A stretch of DNA of 64,000 nucleotides. It comes from Luteibacter rhizovicinus DSM 16549 (GTDB taxonomy: Bacteria > Pseudomonadota > Gammaproteobacteria > Xanthomonadales > Rhodanobacteraceae). The number at the start of each line of letters is the position of its first letter. Positions within the stretch are counted from its first letter, which is position 1. The notes under the pieces are model-generated. The model saw nothing but the letters and a program-made list of their open reading frames with translations, was not told the DNA's origin and did not search any database. The position numbers were made by a program, and so were the translations under genes. Positions 9,275 to 17,684 of this stretch are shown here, one piece after another. Location: positions 2,081,001 through 2,145,000 of the forward strand of contig NZ_CP017480.1 in assembly GCF_001887595.1 (NCBI RefSeq), written 5' to 3'.

Positions 9275-10153
9275 ATGAAGCGCTCGCTACCTCTCAACGC
9301 CGTGCGAGTCTTCGAACTTGCAGCGCAGCATTTGAGCTTCACCAAGGCCGGTGAAGAGCTCTCGCTGACGGCGGCTGCGGTCAGTGCCCAGGTCAAATTG
9401 CTTGAGTCTTACCTGGGTACGGCGCTTTTTGTGCGAAGCAACAATAAGCTGTCGCTGACGTCCGCTGGCGAGAACTATTTTCCGCGTGTCCGCGATGTTT
9501 TTCGTGCACTGCAACACGCCACTGACCAGGTGATGGGGGAGCGCAGCGCCTCGTTGAGGGTCTCCGTACCGCCGACCTTCGGTACGAAATGGCTGGTGCC
9601 GCGGTTGTTCCGCTTCTTTTCGAGGCATCCGGATATCGCCGTCGAAGTCGTGACCGATGGCGCCGATGAGGCGAGTTGGGACCTGGCCATCGACGATCGC
9701 CTGAGTGAGGGCGGCGACCAGACCATCCTCGCGACCAGCGGCTACACACCGGTCTGCGCCCCTTCGTTGGCGGAGCGCATTCACGGCCCGGCCGATCTGG
9801 TCGATCACCTGTTACTGCACGAGCGGCCCGGTCGCCGTGCGGCCTCGGCGGTCAGTTGGGAGCAGTGGTTCGAGCGTGCCGGCCTGGAGACCGCCATGGT
9901 CTCGCGCGACATGGGCTTCGGCGACGGCACGATGATGTTGCAGGCGGCGATCGAAGGGCAGGGCGTGGCGCTGGCCCAGGACCTGCTGGTGGCTTACGAC
10001 CTCGCCGCCGGGCGGCTGGCTGAGCCGTTCCGCCTGGACGTGCCGCTGCGGCACACCTATTACCTGGCGATCTCCCGGGATGCCGTGTCTCGCGAAGAAA
10101 CCATGGTATTTCGGGAATGGCTATTCGCCGAGGCAGGCCAGCGCTCGTCATAG
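9275..10153 (+). CDS. LysR-type transcriptional regulator (GcvA-like), probable regulator of the galactose operon
   Basis: The 292-residue protein has the N-terminal winged helix-turn-helix of the LysR family. The wording LPLNAVRVFELAAQHLSFTKAGEELSLTAAAVS is typical of the GcvA/AmpR-like subgroup, and a periplasmic-binding-like effector domain follows from about residue 90. It is transcribed away from dgoK, the classic arrangement for a regulator that controls both its own gene and the divergent operon. Sugar-acid operons with dgo genes are often controlled by GntR-type DgoR instead, so a LysR regulator is a variation. The ATG at 9275 is chosen because the family always begins a few residues before this motif. 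Confidence 0.88.
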   Translation: MKRSLPLNAVRVFELAAQHLSFTKAGEELSLTAAAVSAQVKLLESYLGTALFVRSNNKLSLTSAGENYFPRVRDVFRALQHATDQVMGERSASLRVSVPPTFGTKWLVPRLFRFFSRHPDIAVEVVTDGADEASWDLAIDDRLSEGGDQTILATSGYTPVCAPSLAERIHGPADLVDHLLLHERPGRRAASAVSWEQWFERAGLETAMVSRDMGFGDGTMMLQAAIEGQGVALAQDLLVAYDLAAGRLAEPFRLDVPLRHTYYLAISRDAVSREETMVFREWLFAEAGQRSS

Positions 10154-10158
10154 GAAAC

Positions 10159-10275
10159 GTAGGAGCCGATTCATCGGCGAATAATAAATAAACCGCTGCG
10201 CAGCAGCGCTCCCCCAAGGTTGCTTGCCGCAGTTCCCATCTAAGGAAGAGCATCGCCGATGAATCGGCTCCTGCA
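10159..10275. repeat. REP-like pair in inverted orientation
   Basis: gtaggagccgattcatcggc (from 10159) and its inverted partner atcgccgatgaatcggctcc (10252-10275) flank about 70 bases of AT-richer DNA between the LysR gene and the convergent DedA gene. The two units can pair with each other over some 20 bases and may act as a bidirectional terminator. They belong to the dispersed family described at 1016. Confidence 0.8.
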
Positions 10276-10292
10276 GAGGCGCAGCGACGAGC

Positions 10293-10907
10293 TCAGCAGT
10301 CGCGGGGAGCCTTCTTGCGACGCCACCACAGCGCGGCCAATGCGATCAGCGCAGCGGCAATGGCCAGCCAGATGCCGGTCTGCCCGCGGTGGATCCACAT
10401 GGCCAGCCATTCGTGGTTGTGCGCCCCGAAGTAGCCCAGGTACACCCACAGCGGCACGCTGATCGCCGCGGCGAGGCCGTCCAGCAGCAGGAAGCGGAAG
10501 AATCCCACGCGGTGGGTCGCGCCGGCGGTGATGAAGACCGCGGTGCGCATGCCCGGCAGGAAGCGGGCGACGAACATCATGCGATTGCCGTAGCGCTCGA
10601 ATTTCTCCTGCACCTTGGCGTAGCGCTCCGGTGTCAACAGTCGCGCGACGAAACGCCAGCGCAGGATGCGTGCGCCGAAATGACGACCGAGCAGGAACAT
10701 CGTCGAATCGCCGACCAGGACGCCCGCCATGCCCACGCCGACCATCGAGTGGACATCGCCGTAGCCCAGGCCCGTGATGATGCCGCCGGCGACAAGGGTG
10801 ATGTCTTCCGGCAGGGGCGCGCCTGCTCCGCAGAGCATCAGGGCGAGGAAAACAGCCGCATAGCCGTTTTGCCCGAAAAGATCGACGAGGTGATTCAATA
10901 AATCCAT
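10293..10907 (-). CDS. DedA family membrane protein
   Basis: This 204-residue inner-membrane protein has the DedA/SNARE-associated domain. The re-entrant loop motif GAGAPLPEDITLVAGG and the conserved block FVARFLPGMRTAVFITAG are present, with a basic C-terminal tail after the last membrane helix. DedA proteins act as lipid (undecaprenyl-phosphate or phospholipid) flippases or transporters and affect membrane potential and drug resistance. The start at 10907 is the ATG just before the first hydrophobic segment; the frame upstream is low-complexity. The gene follows dnaG in the same direction, in the place where many gammaproteobacteria have rpoD. Confidence 0.9.
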   Translation of the reverse strand: MDLLNHLVDLFGQNGYAAVFLALMLCGAGAPLPEDITLVAGGIITGLGYGDVHSMVGVGMAGVLVGDSTMFLLGRHFGARILRWRFVARLLTPERYAKVQEKFERYGNRMMFVARFLPGMRTAVFITAGATHRVGFFRFLLLDGLAAAISVPLWVYLGYFGAHNHEWLAMWIHRGQTGIWLAIAAALIALAALWWRRKKAPRDC

Positions 10908-10998
10908 CAGCGACGCGCAAGTCCGGCCCCGGCCGGTCCCTTCAGGGTACGAAGCCCGGATGATCCCATGGATCGCGTTAATCTCGCGGTGCAGCGCA

Positions 10999-12741
10999 TC
11001 ATTCGCCCTCCGCCGGGGCGGGCGCGGAGCGGGCGGCCAGCAGGACACGCAGTTCGGCCTTCTCCGTATCGTCCAGTACCCCCTCGCGGCTCCGTCCGAT
11101 CAGGTATTCGCGACGCTGTGTCACGGCCTGGCGCTGCATCTGATCGAGCGAACCGAGGAACTCGACGCGCTGCATATCGGCATCGCCGACCACCTCGGCC
11201 TGCATGAGTTTTTGCAGGGAGGCGTACTCGGGTCGGTCAAGAAAATACTCAACCAGCACCGCAGGATTGATGCCTGGGCGGGACCGCGCCACGTCGATCA
11301 ACTCGGCCAGCAGGTTCACGCCGGGGCGGTCGAGACGCAGGAAGGCATACGGTGGCTCCACCTCGTCGGCCAGCGCGGGCTGGGCCAGCAGCAGGGTGAT
11401 CGCGCTGCGTACCAGGCTGCGCTGGACATTGGCCGGCCGCGCCTGCTGCTGGCGGGTCGGCGCGGGTTCGGGCTCGAGCACCGCCTTGGCGCCCGTACGG
11501 CGCTCCAGCTCCTGGCCCATGAGGTCGCGGAAGGCCCCGTCGGGCAGCTTGGCAATGAGCGGGCGGGCCCGTTCGGCCAGGCGGGCGCGGCCGTCCAGGC
11601 GGCTGAGGTCGACATCCCGCGCGAGTTCTTCGAAGAAGTACTCGGACATCGGCATGGATTCCTTCATGCGCTTCTCGAAGCCGTCCTTGCCTTCCTTGCG
11701 CACCAGGGTGTCCGGATCTTCGCCGTCGGGCAGGAAGAGGAAGTGCGCCTGGCGGCCGTCGCGCATGCGCGGCAGCACGGATTCCAGCGCCCGCCACGCC
11801 GCGGCCTTGCCGGCGCGGTCGCCGTCGAAACAGAAGTAGACATCGGGTGCGGTACGAAAGAGCACCTCGGCATGTTCGGGTGTGGTTGCGGTGCCCAGGG
11901 TGGCGACGGCGATCGGCAGCCCCGCCTGATGCAGGGCGATGACATCCATATAGCCCTCGACCACCATGATCCGGGTGACGGTCTGGTTCGCCTGCTTCAC
12001 CTGCCACAGGGCGAACAGCTCCTTGCCCTTGTGGAACAAGGGGGTTTCGGGCGAATTGAGGTACTTCGGGCTCTGCTCCGACGACAGAACGCGCCCACCG
12101 AAGGCGATCACGCGACCGCGACGGTCCAGGATCGGGAACATTACACGTTCGCGGAAGCGATCGTATTTATTGCCGCGCTCGTTACTGGCGACCATGCCCG
12201 CTTCGTTGAGTAGCTGGCGTCGGCGATCGTTCGTGCCCAGGGCCTTCATCACGCCATCGAAGCCGGCCGGCGCCCAGCCGATACGGAAGCGCTTGACGAT
12301 CTCGTCGTCGAGGCCCCGACGGTCCACATACGACGTGGCCTCGGGGCTGTTACCGAGCTCGCGCTGGTAGAAGCTCGCGGCATCGTCGAGCAGGGTATAG
12401 AGGTCGCTGCGATCTTCACGCGGCTTATCGTCGCGGTTGCCCTCGTAGGGCACCTTCAGGCCGGCGGACTGGGCGAGTTCCTCGATGGCGTCGGGGAATT
12501 CGAGGCGGTCGTAGTCCATGAGGAACTTGATCGCACTGCCGTGCGCGCCGCAGCCGAAGCAGTGGAAGAACTGCTTCTGCGGGCTCACGTAGAACGAGGG
12601 TGAGCGCTCGTTATGGAACGGACAGCAGGCGGTCCATTCGCGTCCCGCCTTTTTCAGCGGGACGCGACGCTCGATCACGTCGACGATGTCGACGCGGGTC
12701 AGCAGTTCGTCGATGAAATTGTCGGGAATTCGGCCACGCAT
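10999..12741 (-). CDS. dnaG: DNA primase
   Basis: The 580-residue primase has the three usual parts: an N-terminal CHC2 zinc finger (Cys40, His43, Cys61, Cys64), the TOPRIM polymerase domain (MVVEGYMDVIALHQAG, then FDGDRAGKAAA) at about residues 250-350, and a C-terminal DnaB-binding region. It makes RNA primers at the replication fork. The gene is part of a macromolecular-synthesis-type arrangement, with rpsU and yqeY upstream on the same strand and a DUF1328 gene in between. rpoD does not follow. Confidence 0.97.
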   Translation of the reverse strand: MRGRIPDNFIDELLTRVDIVDVIERRVPLKKAGREWTACCPFHNERSPSFYVSPQKQFFHCFGCGAHGSAIKFLMDYDRLEFPDAIEELAQSAGLKVPYEGNRDDKPREDRSDLYTLLDDAASFYQRELGNSPEATSYVDRRGLDDEIVKRFRIGWAPAGFDGVMKALGTNDRRRQLLNEAGMVASNERGNKYDRFRERVMFPILDRRGRVIAFGGRVLSSEQSPKYLNSPETPLFHKGKELFALWQVKQANQTVTRIMVVEGYMDVIALHQAGLPIAVATLGTATTPEHAEVLFRTAPDVYFCFDGDRAGKAAAWRALESVLPRMRDGRQAHFLFLPDGEDPDTLVRKEGKDGFEKRMKESMPMSEYFFEELARDVDLSRLDGRARLAERARPLIAKLPDGAFRDLMGQELERRTGAKAVLEPEPAPTRQQQARPANVQRSLVRSAITLLLAQPALADEVEPPYAFLRLDRPGVNLLAELIDVARSRPGINPAVLVEYFLDRPEYASLQKLMQAEVVGDADMQRVEFLGSLDQMQRQAVTQRREYLIGRSREGVLDDTEKAELRVLLAARSAPAPAEGE

Positions 12742-12792
12742 CAGTCGCCTAGGATGCCATGCATCCGCGTCCGAATGGAGACCGGATCATCG

Positions 12793-12966
12793 TCAGAACG
12801 CCATGTGGAACACGCCGATCACGGCCAGGATCGCGATCACGAACAGGATCAGGAAGATGGCGAAGCAGACCTTGGCGATCGTCGCGGCGATGCCGGACAC
12901 ACGGCTGAAGCCCAGCGCGCCGGTAACCAGCGCGATGAGACCGAAGATAATGGCGTACTTGAGCAT
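12793..12966 (-). CDS. DUF1328 small membrane protein (YtjA family)
   Basis: This 57-residue protein of two hydrophobic helices starts [20 protein letters not shown] and continues [18 protein letters not shown], the DUF1328/YtjA signature. Function is unknown; homologues are small inner-membrane proteins, often stress-induced. It lies between dnaG and yqeY on the same strand. The ATG at 12964-12966 is preceded by a G-rich stretch (gacgggggat) that could serve as ribosome-binding site. Confidence 0.88.
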   Translation of the reverse strand: MLKYAIIFGLIALVTGALGFSRVSGIAATIAKVCFAIFLILFVIAILAVIGVFHMAF

Positions 12967-13075
12967 AGGGATCCCCCGTCAGCGCCGGAGGGAGTCCACC
13001 AGCCGCGCGGGGGAAATTAATGACAACCGTGTGGCGCCGTCGTGAAGCTGAGGCGTGTTGTCCGGCCTCTTTACC

Positions 13076-13160
13076 TGTGGGAGCCGCTTCAGCGGCGATC
13101 CCGCGGCAGCGGGCCAGGATGGGGCGAGCACCCTATCGCCGCTGAAGCGGCTCCCACACA
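13076..13160. repeat. REP-like pair (BIME-like)
   Basis: tgtgggagccgcttcagcgg followed by the tail cgatcccgcggcagcgggcc (13076-13115), then the inverted unit tcgccgctgaagcggctccc (from 13136). This is the GCTTCAGC variant of the dispersed repeat and again sits just downstream of a gene end (yqeY, minus strand). Confidence 0.8.
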
Positions 13161-13170
13161 GAGTCGGGCT

Positions 13171-13614
13171 TCAAGCCAGCTTGGCTTTGACCTTGCCTGC
13201 TACCGCAGCCATGTCCGCACGACCGGCGGCCTTTTCCTTGATCAGGGCGACCACCTTGCCCATGTCGCGTGCCGAAGTGGCACCCGTTTCGGCAATGGCG
13301 GCGGCGATGATGGCATCCAGTTCGGCGTCGTCCAGCTTCGCCGGCAGGTAACCGTCGATCACGCCCATTTCGTAGCGCTCGATGGTCGACAGATCGGTAC
13401 GGCCAGCCTTGTCGAACTGCTCGATGGAGTCGCGGCGCTGCTTCTGCATCTTCTCCAGCGCGGCCAGGACCTGGGCATCGTCGAGCTCGATCCGCTCGTC
13501 GACTTCGCGCTGCTTGATCTGGGCCTGGATCAGGCGGATCACGGCCAGGCGGTCCTTTTCGCCACTCTTCATGGCGGCCTTCATGTCTTCGGTGATCTTT
13601 GCCTTGAGGCTCAT
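13171..13614 (-). CDS. yqeY: GatB/YqeY domain protein
   Basis: This 147-residue YqeY-family protein begins MSLKAKITEDMKAAMKSGEK and has the charged helical fold related to the tail domain of the GatB amidotransferase subunit. Free-standing YqeY proteins are found beside rpsU and dnaG in many bacteria. A role linked to tRNA-dependent amidation or to translation quality has been proposed but is not established. The start at 13614 is conserved; an in-frame ATG 45 bases upstream would run into the rpsU terminator hairpin. Confidence 0.92.
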   Translation of the reverse strand: MSLKAKITEDMKAAMKSGEKDRLAVIRLIQAQIKQREVDERIELDDAQVLAALEKMQKQRRDSIEQFDKAGRTDLSTIERYEMGVIDGYLPAKLDDAELDAIIAAAIAETGATSARDMGKVVALIKEKAAGRADMAAVAGKVKAKLA

Positions 13615-13633
13615 GCACTTTCTCCGGGACGAC

Positions 13634-13667
13634 GAAAAGCCGGCTTTACCTTTCGGCAAAGCCGGCT
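13634..13667 (-). terminator. Rho-independent terminator after rpsU
   Basis: Ten-base perfect arms (agccggcttt / aaagccggct, 13638-13647 and 13658-13667) around a ten-base loop, followed on the minus strand by TTTTCG. It lies between rpsU and yqeY, so part of the rpsU transcription would end here and part would read through. Confidence 0.75.
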
Positions 13668-13752
13668 CGGGATTTCCGCTCTGAATACACCGGGCAGCGC
13701 GCAGGGCGCCTGCCGAGGTACCATACCCAGTCCCAAGGGACCGGGATGGGCA

Positions 13753-13968
13753 TCAGTACATGCGGGTCCGGCGCGTCGTGTCGCGGGACAGACGGCGCAG
13801 GTGACGCTTCACAGCAGCGGCGCGCTTGCGCTTACGCTCCTGGGTCGGCTTTTCATAAAATTCGCGCTTACGCGTTTCGGCCAGCACGCCAGCCTTCTCG
13901 CACGTACGCTTGAAGCGACGGAGGGCAAGCTCGAAAGGCTCGTTCTCGCGGACTTTAACGCTCGGCAT
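13753..13968 (-). CDS. rpsU: 30S ribosomal protein S21
   Basis: The 71-residue basic protein starts [20 protein letters not shown] and has the usual [12 protein letters not shown] centre and an arginine-rich tail, giving a full-length S21. It joins the small subunit late and helps base-pairing with the Shine-Dalgarno sequence. GTGGAG lies before the ATG. The gene is divergent from tsaD with only 45 bases between the starts, so the two promoters must overlap or face each other closely. Confidence 0.97.
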   Translation of the reverse strand: MPSVKVRENEPFELALRRFKRTCEKAGVLAETRKREFYEKPTQERKRKRAAAVKRHLRRLSRDTTRRTRMY

Positions 13969-14013
13969 GGAAACTCCACTTGATTAAACTGACCCGGAGT
14001 ACCCGGGCGAGCC

Positions 14014-15075
14014 GTGGATTATAACGTGATCGATTCGAAAATTTCAAAGCCTGTTTTAGGCGTGGAAACGTCCTGTGATGAAACAGGGGTGGCCTTGCTG
14101 CGCTGGGACCCGGAAAAACCGGGTCGTGGCCTGCTTTCCCACGCCCTTTTCAGTCAGATCGCCCTGCACGCCCAATACGGCGGCGTGGTGCCCGAACTGG
14201 CCAGCCGGGACCATGTCCGCAAGCTTGTCCCCCTGGTGCGCGAGGCCTTGAAGGAGGCCGGGCTCACCCCTGCCGATCTCGGCGGCGTGGCCTATACGGC
14301 GGGACCCGGCCTGGTCGGGTCCCTTCTCGTGGGCGCTTCGGCCGCCCGCGCCATGGCCTGGGCGCTCGGCGTACCGGCCATCGGTGTCCACCATATGGAA
14401 GGTCATCTGTTGGCGCCCCTGCTCGAGGACGACCCGCCGGAGACCCCGTTCGTGGCCTTGCTGGTCTCCGGCGGCCACTCGATGCTGGTCGAGGTGAAGG
14501 CGATCGGCGAGTACACGATCCTTGGCGACACCCTGGACGATGCAGCGGGCGAGGCCTTCGACAAGACGGCCAAGATGATGGGCCTGCCTTATCCCGGCGG
14601 CCCGGCCCTGGCCAAGCTCGCCGAGCAGGGCACGCCGGGCAGGTTCCGGTTTTCCCGGCCCATGGTCGACCGGCCGGGGCTGGACTTCAGCTTCTCCGGG
14701 CTGAAGACCCAGGTACTGCTGGCCTGGAATGCCAGCGACAAGACCGACCAGACCCGCGCCGACGTGGCGAGGGCCTTCGAGGAAGCCATCGTCGACACCC
14801 TGGCGATCAAGTGCCGGCGTGCGCTCGAGGCCACGGGCGCCAAGCGGCTGGTGATCGCCGGCGGCGTCGGCGCGAACAAGCGCCTCCGCGAACAACTGGC
14901 CGAGGCGGGGGCGAAAGACGGTTTCCGGGTTTATTTCCCGCGCCTGGCGTTCTGTACCGACAACGGCGCGATGATCGCCCTCGCCGGCGCGATCCGCCTG
15001 GCGTCGGGTCAGCACCAGGACGCCACGATCGAAGTGCATCCGCGCTGGAGCCTGGAGAGTCTGCCCGCGGCCTGA
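14014..15075 (+). CDS. tsaD: tRNA N6-adenosine threonylcarbamoyltransferase TsaD
   Basis: This 353-residue Kae1/Qri7/YgjD-family protein transfers threonylcarbamoyl to A37 of tRNAs that read ANN codons, together with TsaB and TsaE. The motifs [14 protein letters not shown], the metal-binding HMEGH (residues 127-131), LVSGGHS and FCTDNGAM are in place. Conserved sequence starts at about residue 13. The start is unsure: GTG at 14014 or a second in-frame GTG at 14026, and neither has a good Shine-Dalgarno. The gene is divergent from rpsU, as in many gammaproteobacteria. Confidence 0.95.
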   Translation: MDYNVIDSKISKPVLGVETSCDETGVALLRWDPEKPGRGLLSHALFSQIALHAQYGGVVPELASRDHVRKLVPLVREALKEAGLTPADLGGVAYTAGPGLVGSLLVGASAARAMAWALGVPAIGVHHMEGHLLAPLLEDDPPETPFVALLVSGGHSMLVEVKAIGEYTILGDTLDDAAGEAFDKTAKMMGLPYPGGPALAKLAEQGTPGRFRFSRPMVDRPGLDFSFSGLKTQVLLAWNASDKTDQTRADVARAFEEAIVDTLAIKCRRALEATGAKRLVIAGGVGANKRLREQLAEAGAKDGFRVYFPRLAFCTDNGAMIALAGAIRLASGQHQDATIEVHPRWSLESLPAA

Positions 15076-15154
15076 GCGAGGAAGCCGCCCCACTTGCGTA
15101 TCTCAAGGCGGTCGCGGACCCTGTAAGGCCCTCTTCGTCCCCTACGCCCCCTCC

Positions 15155-15514
15155 ATGGATATCGTCTTCATCGAAGACCTGCGCATCGACGCGGTCATCG
15201 GCATCTACGACTGGGAACGCCGGATCCGGCAGACCCTGTCGTTCGACCTGGAAATGGCTTTCGACAATCGTCGCCCCGCGGCCAGCGACGACATCGCCGA
15301 TACGCTGAACTACAAGTCCATCTCCAAGCGCCTGCAGTCGTACGTGGAAGCGTCCAGCTTCGGTCTGGTGGAAACTCTCGCGGAGCGTTGCGCCGATATC
15401 GTACGCGAGGAGTTCGGTGTGTCCTGGGTGCGCTTGAAGTTGTCCAAGCCCGGTGCCGTGCGCGGTGCCAAAGCGGTGGGCGTCCGCATCGAACGCGGTA
15501 TCCGACCGGAATGA
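15155..15514 (+). CDS. folB: Dihydroneopterin aldolase
   Basis: This 119-residue FolB protein starts MDIVFIEDLRIDAVIGIYDW and has the NYKSI and SFGLVETLAERCADI blocks of the family. It splits 7,8-dihydroneopterin to 6-hydroxymethyl-dihydropterin and glycolaldehyde in folate synthesis. The stop overlaps the folK start by four bases (ATGA), so the two successive folate enzymes are translationally coupled. Confidence 0.95.
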   Translation: MDIVFIEDLRIDAVIGIYDWERRIRQTLSFDLEMAFDNRRPAASDDIADTLNYKSISKRLQSYVEASSFGLVETLAERCADIVREEFGVSWVRLKLSKPGAVRGAKAVGVRIERGIRPE

Positions 15515-16029
15515 CCGGGACCGGTCGTGCCTACCTGAGCCTTGGCTCCAACATCGATGCGGAGCGCTGGCTCGTCGCCGCGGTCGAGGAGTTGCGTGCC
15601 CGCTTCGGCAAGATCGACGTCTCCCCGGTCTATCGCAGTACTGCCGTCGGCTTCGATGGCCCCGACTTCTTCAACCTGGCCGTCGCGATCGACAGCGACC
15701 TCGCGCCCGATGCCCTGAACGACTGGCTGCACGCATTGGAAGACCGGCATGGCCGCATTCGGGGTGGCGCGCGTTACGGCTCCCGCACGCTCGACGTGGA
15801 TATCGTCCTTTTCGACGACCTCGTCCTCAGCGGCAAGGGAAACCTGAAGCTGCCGCGCGGCGAGCTGCGCCACGCCTTCGTCCTCAAGCCGATGGTCGAC
15901 ATCGCGCCGTCAGTTCGCCATCCGGTCGACGGTCGGACCATGGCCGAGCTCTGGGCAGCGTTCCCGACAGAAAGCGAACCCCTGGCGCTGGACGACGCTT
16001 GCACCGAAGCCGTCAACGCCAAGTCCTAG
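15511..16029 (+). CDS. folK: 2-amino-4-hydroxy-6-hydroxymethyldihydropteridine pyrophosphokinase
   Basis: The 172-residue HPPK has AYLSLGSNIDAERWL at the N-terminus, the substrate loop VYRSTAVGFDGPDFFN and the metal motif SRTLDVDIVLFDD. It transfers pyrophosphate from ATP to the folB product. The ATG at 15511 overlaps the folB stop. The gene pair is complete for these two steps; a pteridine reductase of the same wider pathway is encoded at 17685 on the other strand. Confidence 0.95.
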   Translation: MTGTGRAYLSLGSNIDAERWLVAAVEELRARFGKIDVSPVYRSTAVGFDGPDFFNLAVAIDSDLAPDALNDWLHALEDRHGRIRGGARYGSRTLDVDIVLFDDLVLSGKGNLKLPRGELRHAFVLKPMVDIAPSVRHPVDGRTMAELWAAFPTESEPLALDDACTEAVNAKS

Positions 16030-16140
16030 GAAGTCCCTGAGGCGTCGCCTCCTGAGCGCGCCCGGCCCATGGGCTCTGGCGAACCGCTGCCCAGGGATGC
16101 TACAACGCGTTCCACCAAAGGGGCCAAAGGGAACGGGGAA

Positions 16141-16995
16141 ATGGGTAAGTTCGCACGCAGTTGGGCGCTGATGAAGTCGAGCGCCAACATCCTCCGCCAG
16201 GACAAGGAGCTGATGCTCTTCCCGCTGTTCGCGGGACTGGCTTCGCTCGCCGTGATCGCTACCTTTGCGTGGCCGGTGTTCACCCTGATCGCTCATCACC
16301 GCGCGGGCTTCGAAGGCCAGCGCGGTCATGCCTCACCGATGTTCATGCTGGTGAGCTTCCTGTTCTACTTCGTGCAGTACACGGTGGTGATCTTTTTCAA
16401 CACCGCGCTGGCCTCGGCCGCGATGATCCGTCTCGATGGGGGCAACCCGACCGTGCGCGATGGCGTCCGGCTCGCCATGGGTAAGCTGCCCAACATCATC
16501 GGCTATGCGCTCATCTCCGCCACGGTCGGCATGATCCTGCGTGCGCTGCAGGAGCGTTTCGGCCTCATCGGTCGCATCGTCGTCGGTCTGCTCGGCTTCG
16601 GCTGGACGGTCGCCACCTTCCTCGTCGTGCCGGTGCTCGCCGCGCAGGACGTCGGTCCCATCGACGCGATCAAGCGCAGTGCGTCGCTGCTGCGCGATAC
16701 CTGGGGCGAGAACCTCATCGGCAACGCGGGCATCGGCGTCGCCGGCAGCCTGCTGACCTTCGGCCTGCTCCTGGTCAGCGGCATGCTCTTCCTCGGTGCG
16801 GTCGCCACGCACTCCGTCGCGCTGATGTTCGTCGTCGGCGCCGCCGCGGTGATCGGCCTGGTTGCTCTCAGCCTGTTCCAGACCGCGATGCACGGCGTCT
16901 ATTCGGCGGCGCTGTACCGCTTCGCCGAAGAAGGCGATCCGGGCCAGGGTTTCGATCGCGCGCTTCTGGAATCGGCGTTCCGCCCCAAGGGCTGA
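16141..16995 (+). CDS. DUF6159 family membrane protein
   Basis: This 284-residue protein has six or so hydrophobic segments. It starts MGKFARSWALMKSSANILRQ, with an amphipathic stretch before the first membrane helix, and has a central DAIKRSASLLRDTWGEN segment between helices. These features match DUF6159 membrane proteins, whose function is unknown. I chose the ATG at 16141 over an earlier in-frame ATG at 16069 because the family start fits and the extra 24 residues look non-coding. A strong terminator follows. Confidence 0.75.
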   Translation: MGKFARSWALMKSSANILRQDKELMLFPLFAGLASLAVIATFAWPVFTLIAHHRAGFEGQRGHASPMFMLVSFLFYFVQYTVVIFFNTALASAAMIRLDGGNPTVRDGVRLAMGKLPNIIGYALISATVGMILRALQERFGLIGRIVVGLLGFGWTVATFLVVPVLAAQDVGPIDAIKRSASLLRDTWGENLIGNAGIGVAGSLLTFGLLLVSGMLFLGAVATHSVALMFVVGAAAVIGLVALSLFQTAMHGVYSAALYRFAEEGDPGQGFDRALLESAFRPKG

Positions 16996-17011
16996 GCATT
17001 CCGCCAAACCC

Positions 17012-17035
17012 GTGTGAGCCGCTTCAGCGGCGAGA
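17012..17035 (+). repeat. Single REP-like unit
   Basis: gtgtgagccgcttcagcggc followed by gaga is a slightly decayed copy of the GCTTCAGC-type unit. It sits between the DUF6159 stop and its terminator hairpin. Confidence 0.65.
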
Positions 17036-17042
17036 CCAGCAA

Positions 17043-17075
17043 ACGAGGCCCCGACATCGGGGCCTCGTCTTTTTG
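17043..17075 (+). terminator. Rho-independent terminator
   Basis: A GC-rich perfect stem of about twelve bases (acgaggccccga and its complement) with a two-base loop is followed by a run of T (ctttttgg). It ends transcription of the DUF6159 gene and perhaps of fol genes upstream. Confidence 0.85.
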
Positions 17076-17684
17076 GTTCTTCGCGCATTTCCGGGGCGTA
17101 CGTGCCGTGCTTCGTTCGCGGGCACGCTCGTCGACCTCGCGGGGCGGCTTGGGTTCGCCATCGCTACGTACACTTGGGCGTCTCGCGGGGAGACCTTGGT
17201 GTCCACCCTCGCTGCTCAGACAGGTCCTCCGCGTTCCGTACCGGAAAGGCCGCTAACGCGGCCCGTGTACTTATCTGGCCTACGGCCGCTCCACTTGTGC
17301 GGAACTCGCCTCGAGGGTGGACACCAAGGTCTCTCACGACGATACGGTTAGCTGGAAGGCGAGCCGTTGGAGTGGGTGTGGCCGCCGAAGCGAGCCGTTA
17401 CGGCAGTCGTGCGGGTACGTTCACTCCGGCTCGGTGAGCGCCTTTCTCGCCGTGGCGCTGCCCGCGAAAAGACGATCGCGACCGGCGCGCCGGGTCGACC
17501 GTTTGGCGATGGTGACAAGCCAGCAGCCAAAGCGGCGTTGCTCCGTCGGCTCGACACCGAAGGCTCTTTGCCTCAAGCCCCCCAGCGAGGGTGGGCACCG
17601 AAGGCTCTGCGCCTCACACCTCCACGCAAGCGGCGGCGCAATGGCTCAAGGTAAGCGACGAAGAACCCTATCTTTGCCGACGCT
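17076..17684. other. 609-base gap with inverted and direct repeats, no convincing gene
   Basis: No open frame here resembles a protein I know, and short frames on both strands are of low-complexity composition. The stretch has internal structure. A perfect 22-base inverted repeat (17190-17211 and 17312-17333, core gaccttggtgtccaccctcg) has arms 100 bases apart. A related half-copy lies at 17585-17608. The 13-base direct repeat caccgaaggctct occurs at 17555-17567 and 17596-17608. It may be a degenerate mobile repeat, a structured RNA or a decayed gene. Confidence 0.6.
17190..17333. repeat. Perfect 22-base inverted repeat with 100-base spacer
   Basis: The arms at 17190-17211 and 17312-17333 are exact reverse complements. 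The spacer contains a small inner palindrome (ggccgctaacgcggcc). As RNA the element would fold to a long hairpin from either strand. No T-run follows either arm, so it is not an ordinary terminator. Confidence 0.85.

Noticed and set aside
10159..10275. Paired repeats considered as a CRISPR remnant
   Set aside because: Units are inverted relative to each other, number only two, and are members of a dispersed palindromic family; no cas gene is present.
17102..17654. Several frames of 60-110 codons on both strands in the non-coding block
   Set aside because: Low-complexity composition, no good ribosome-binding sites and overlapping in all frames; the block has repeats rather than a coding pattern.
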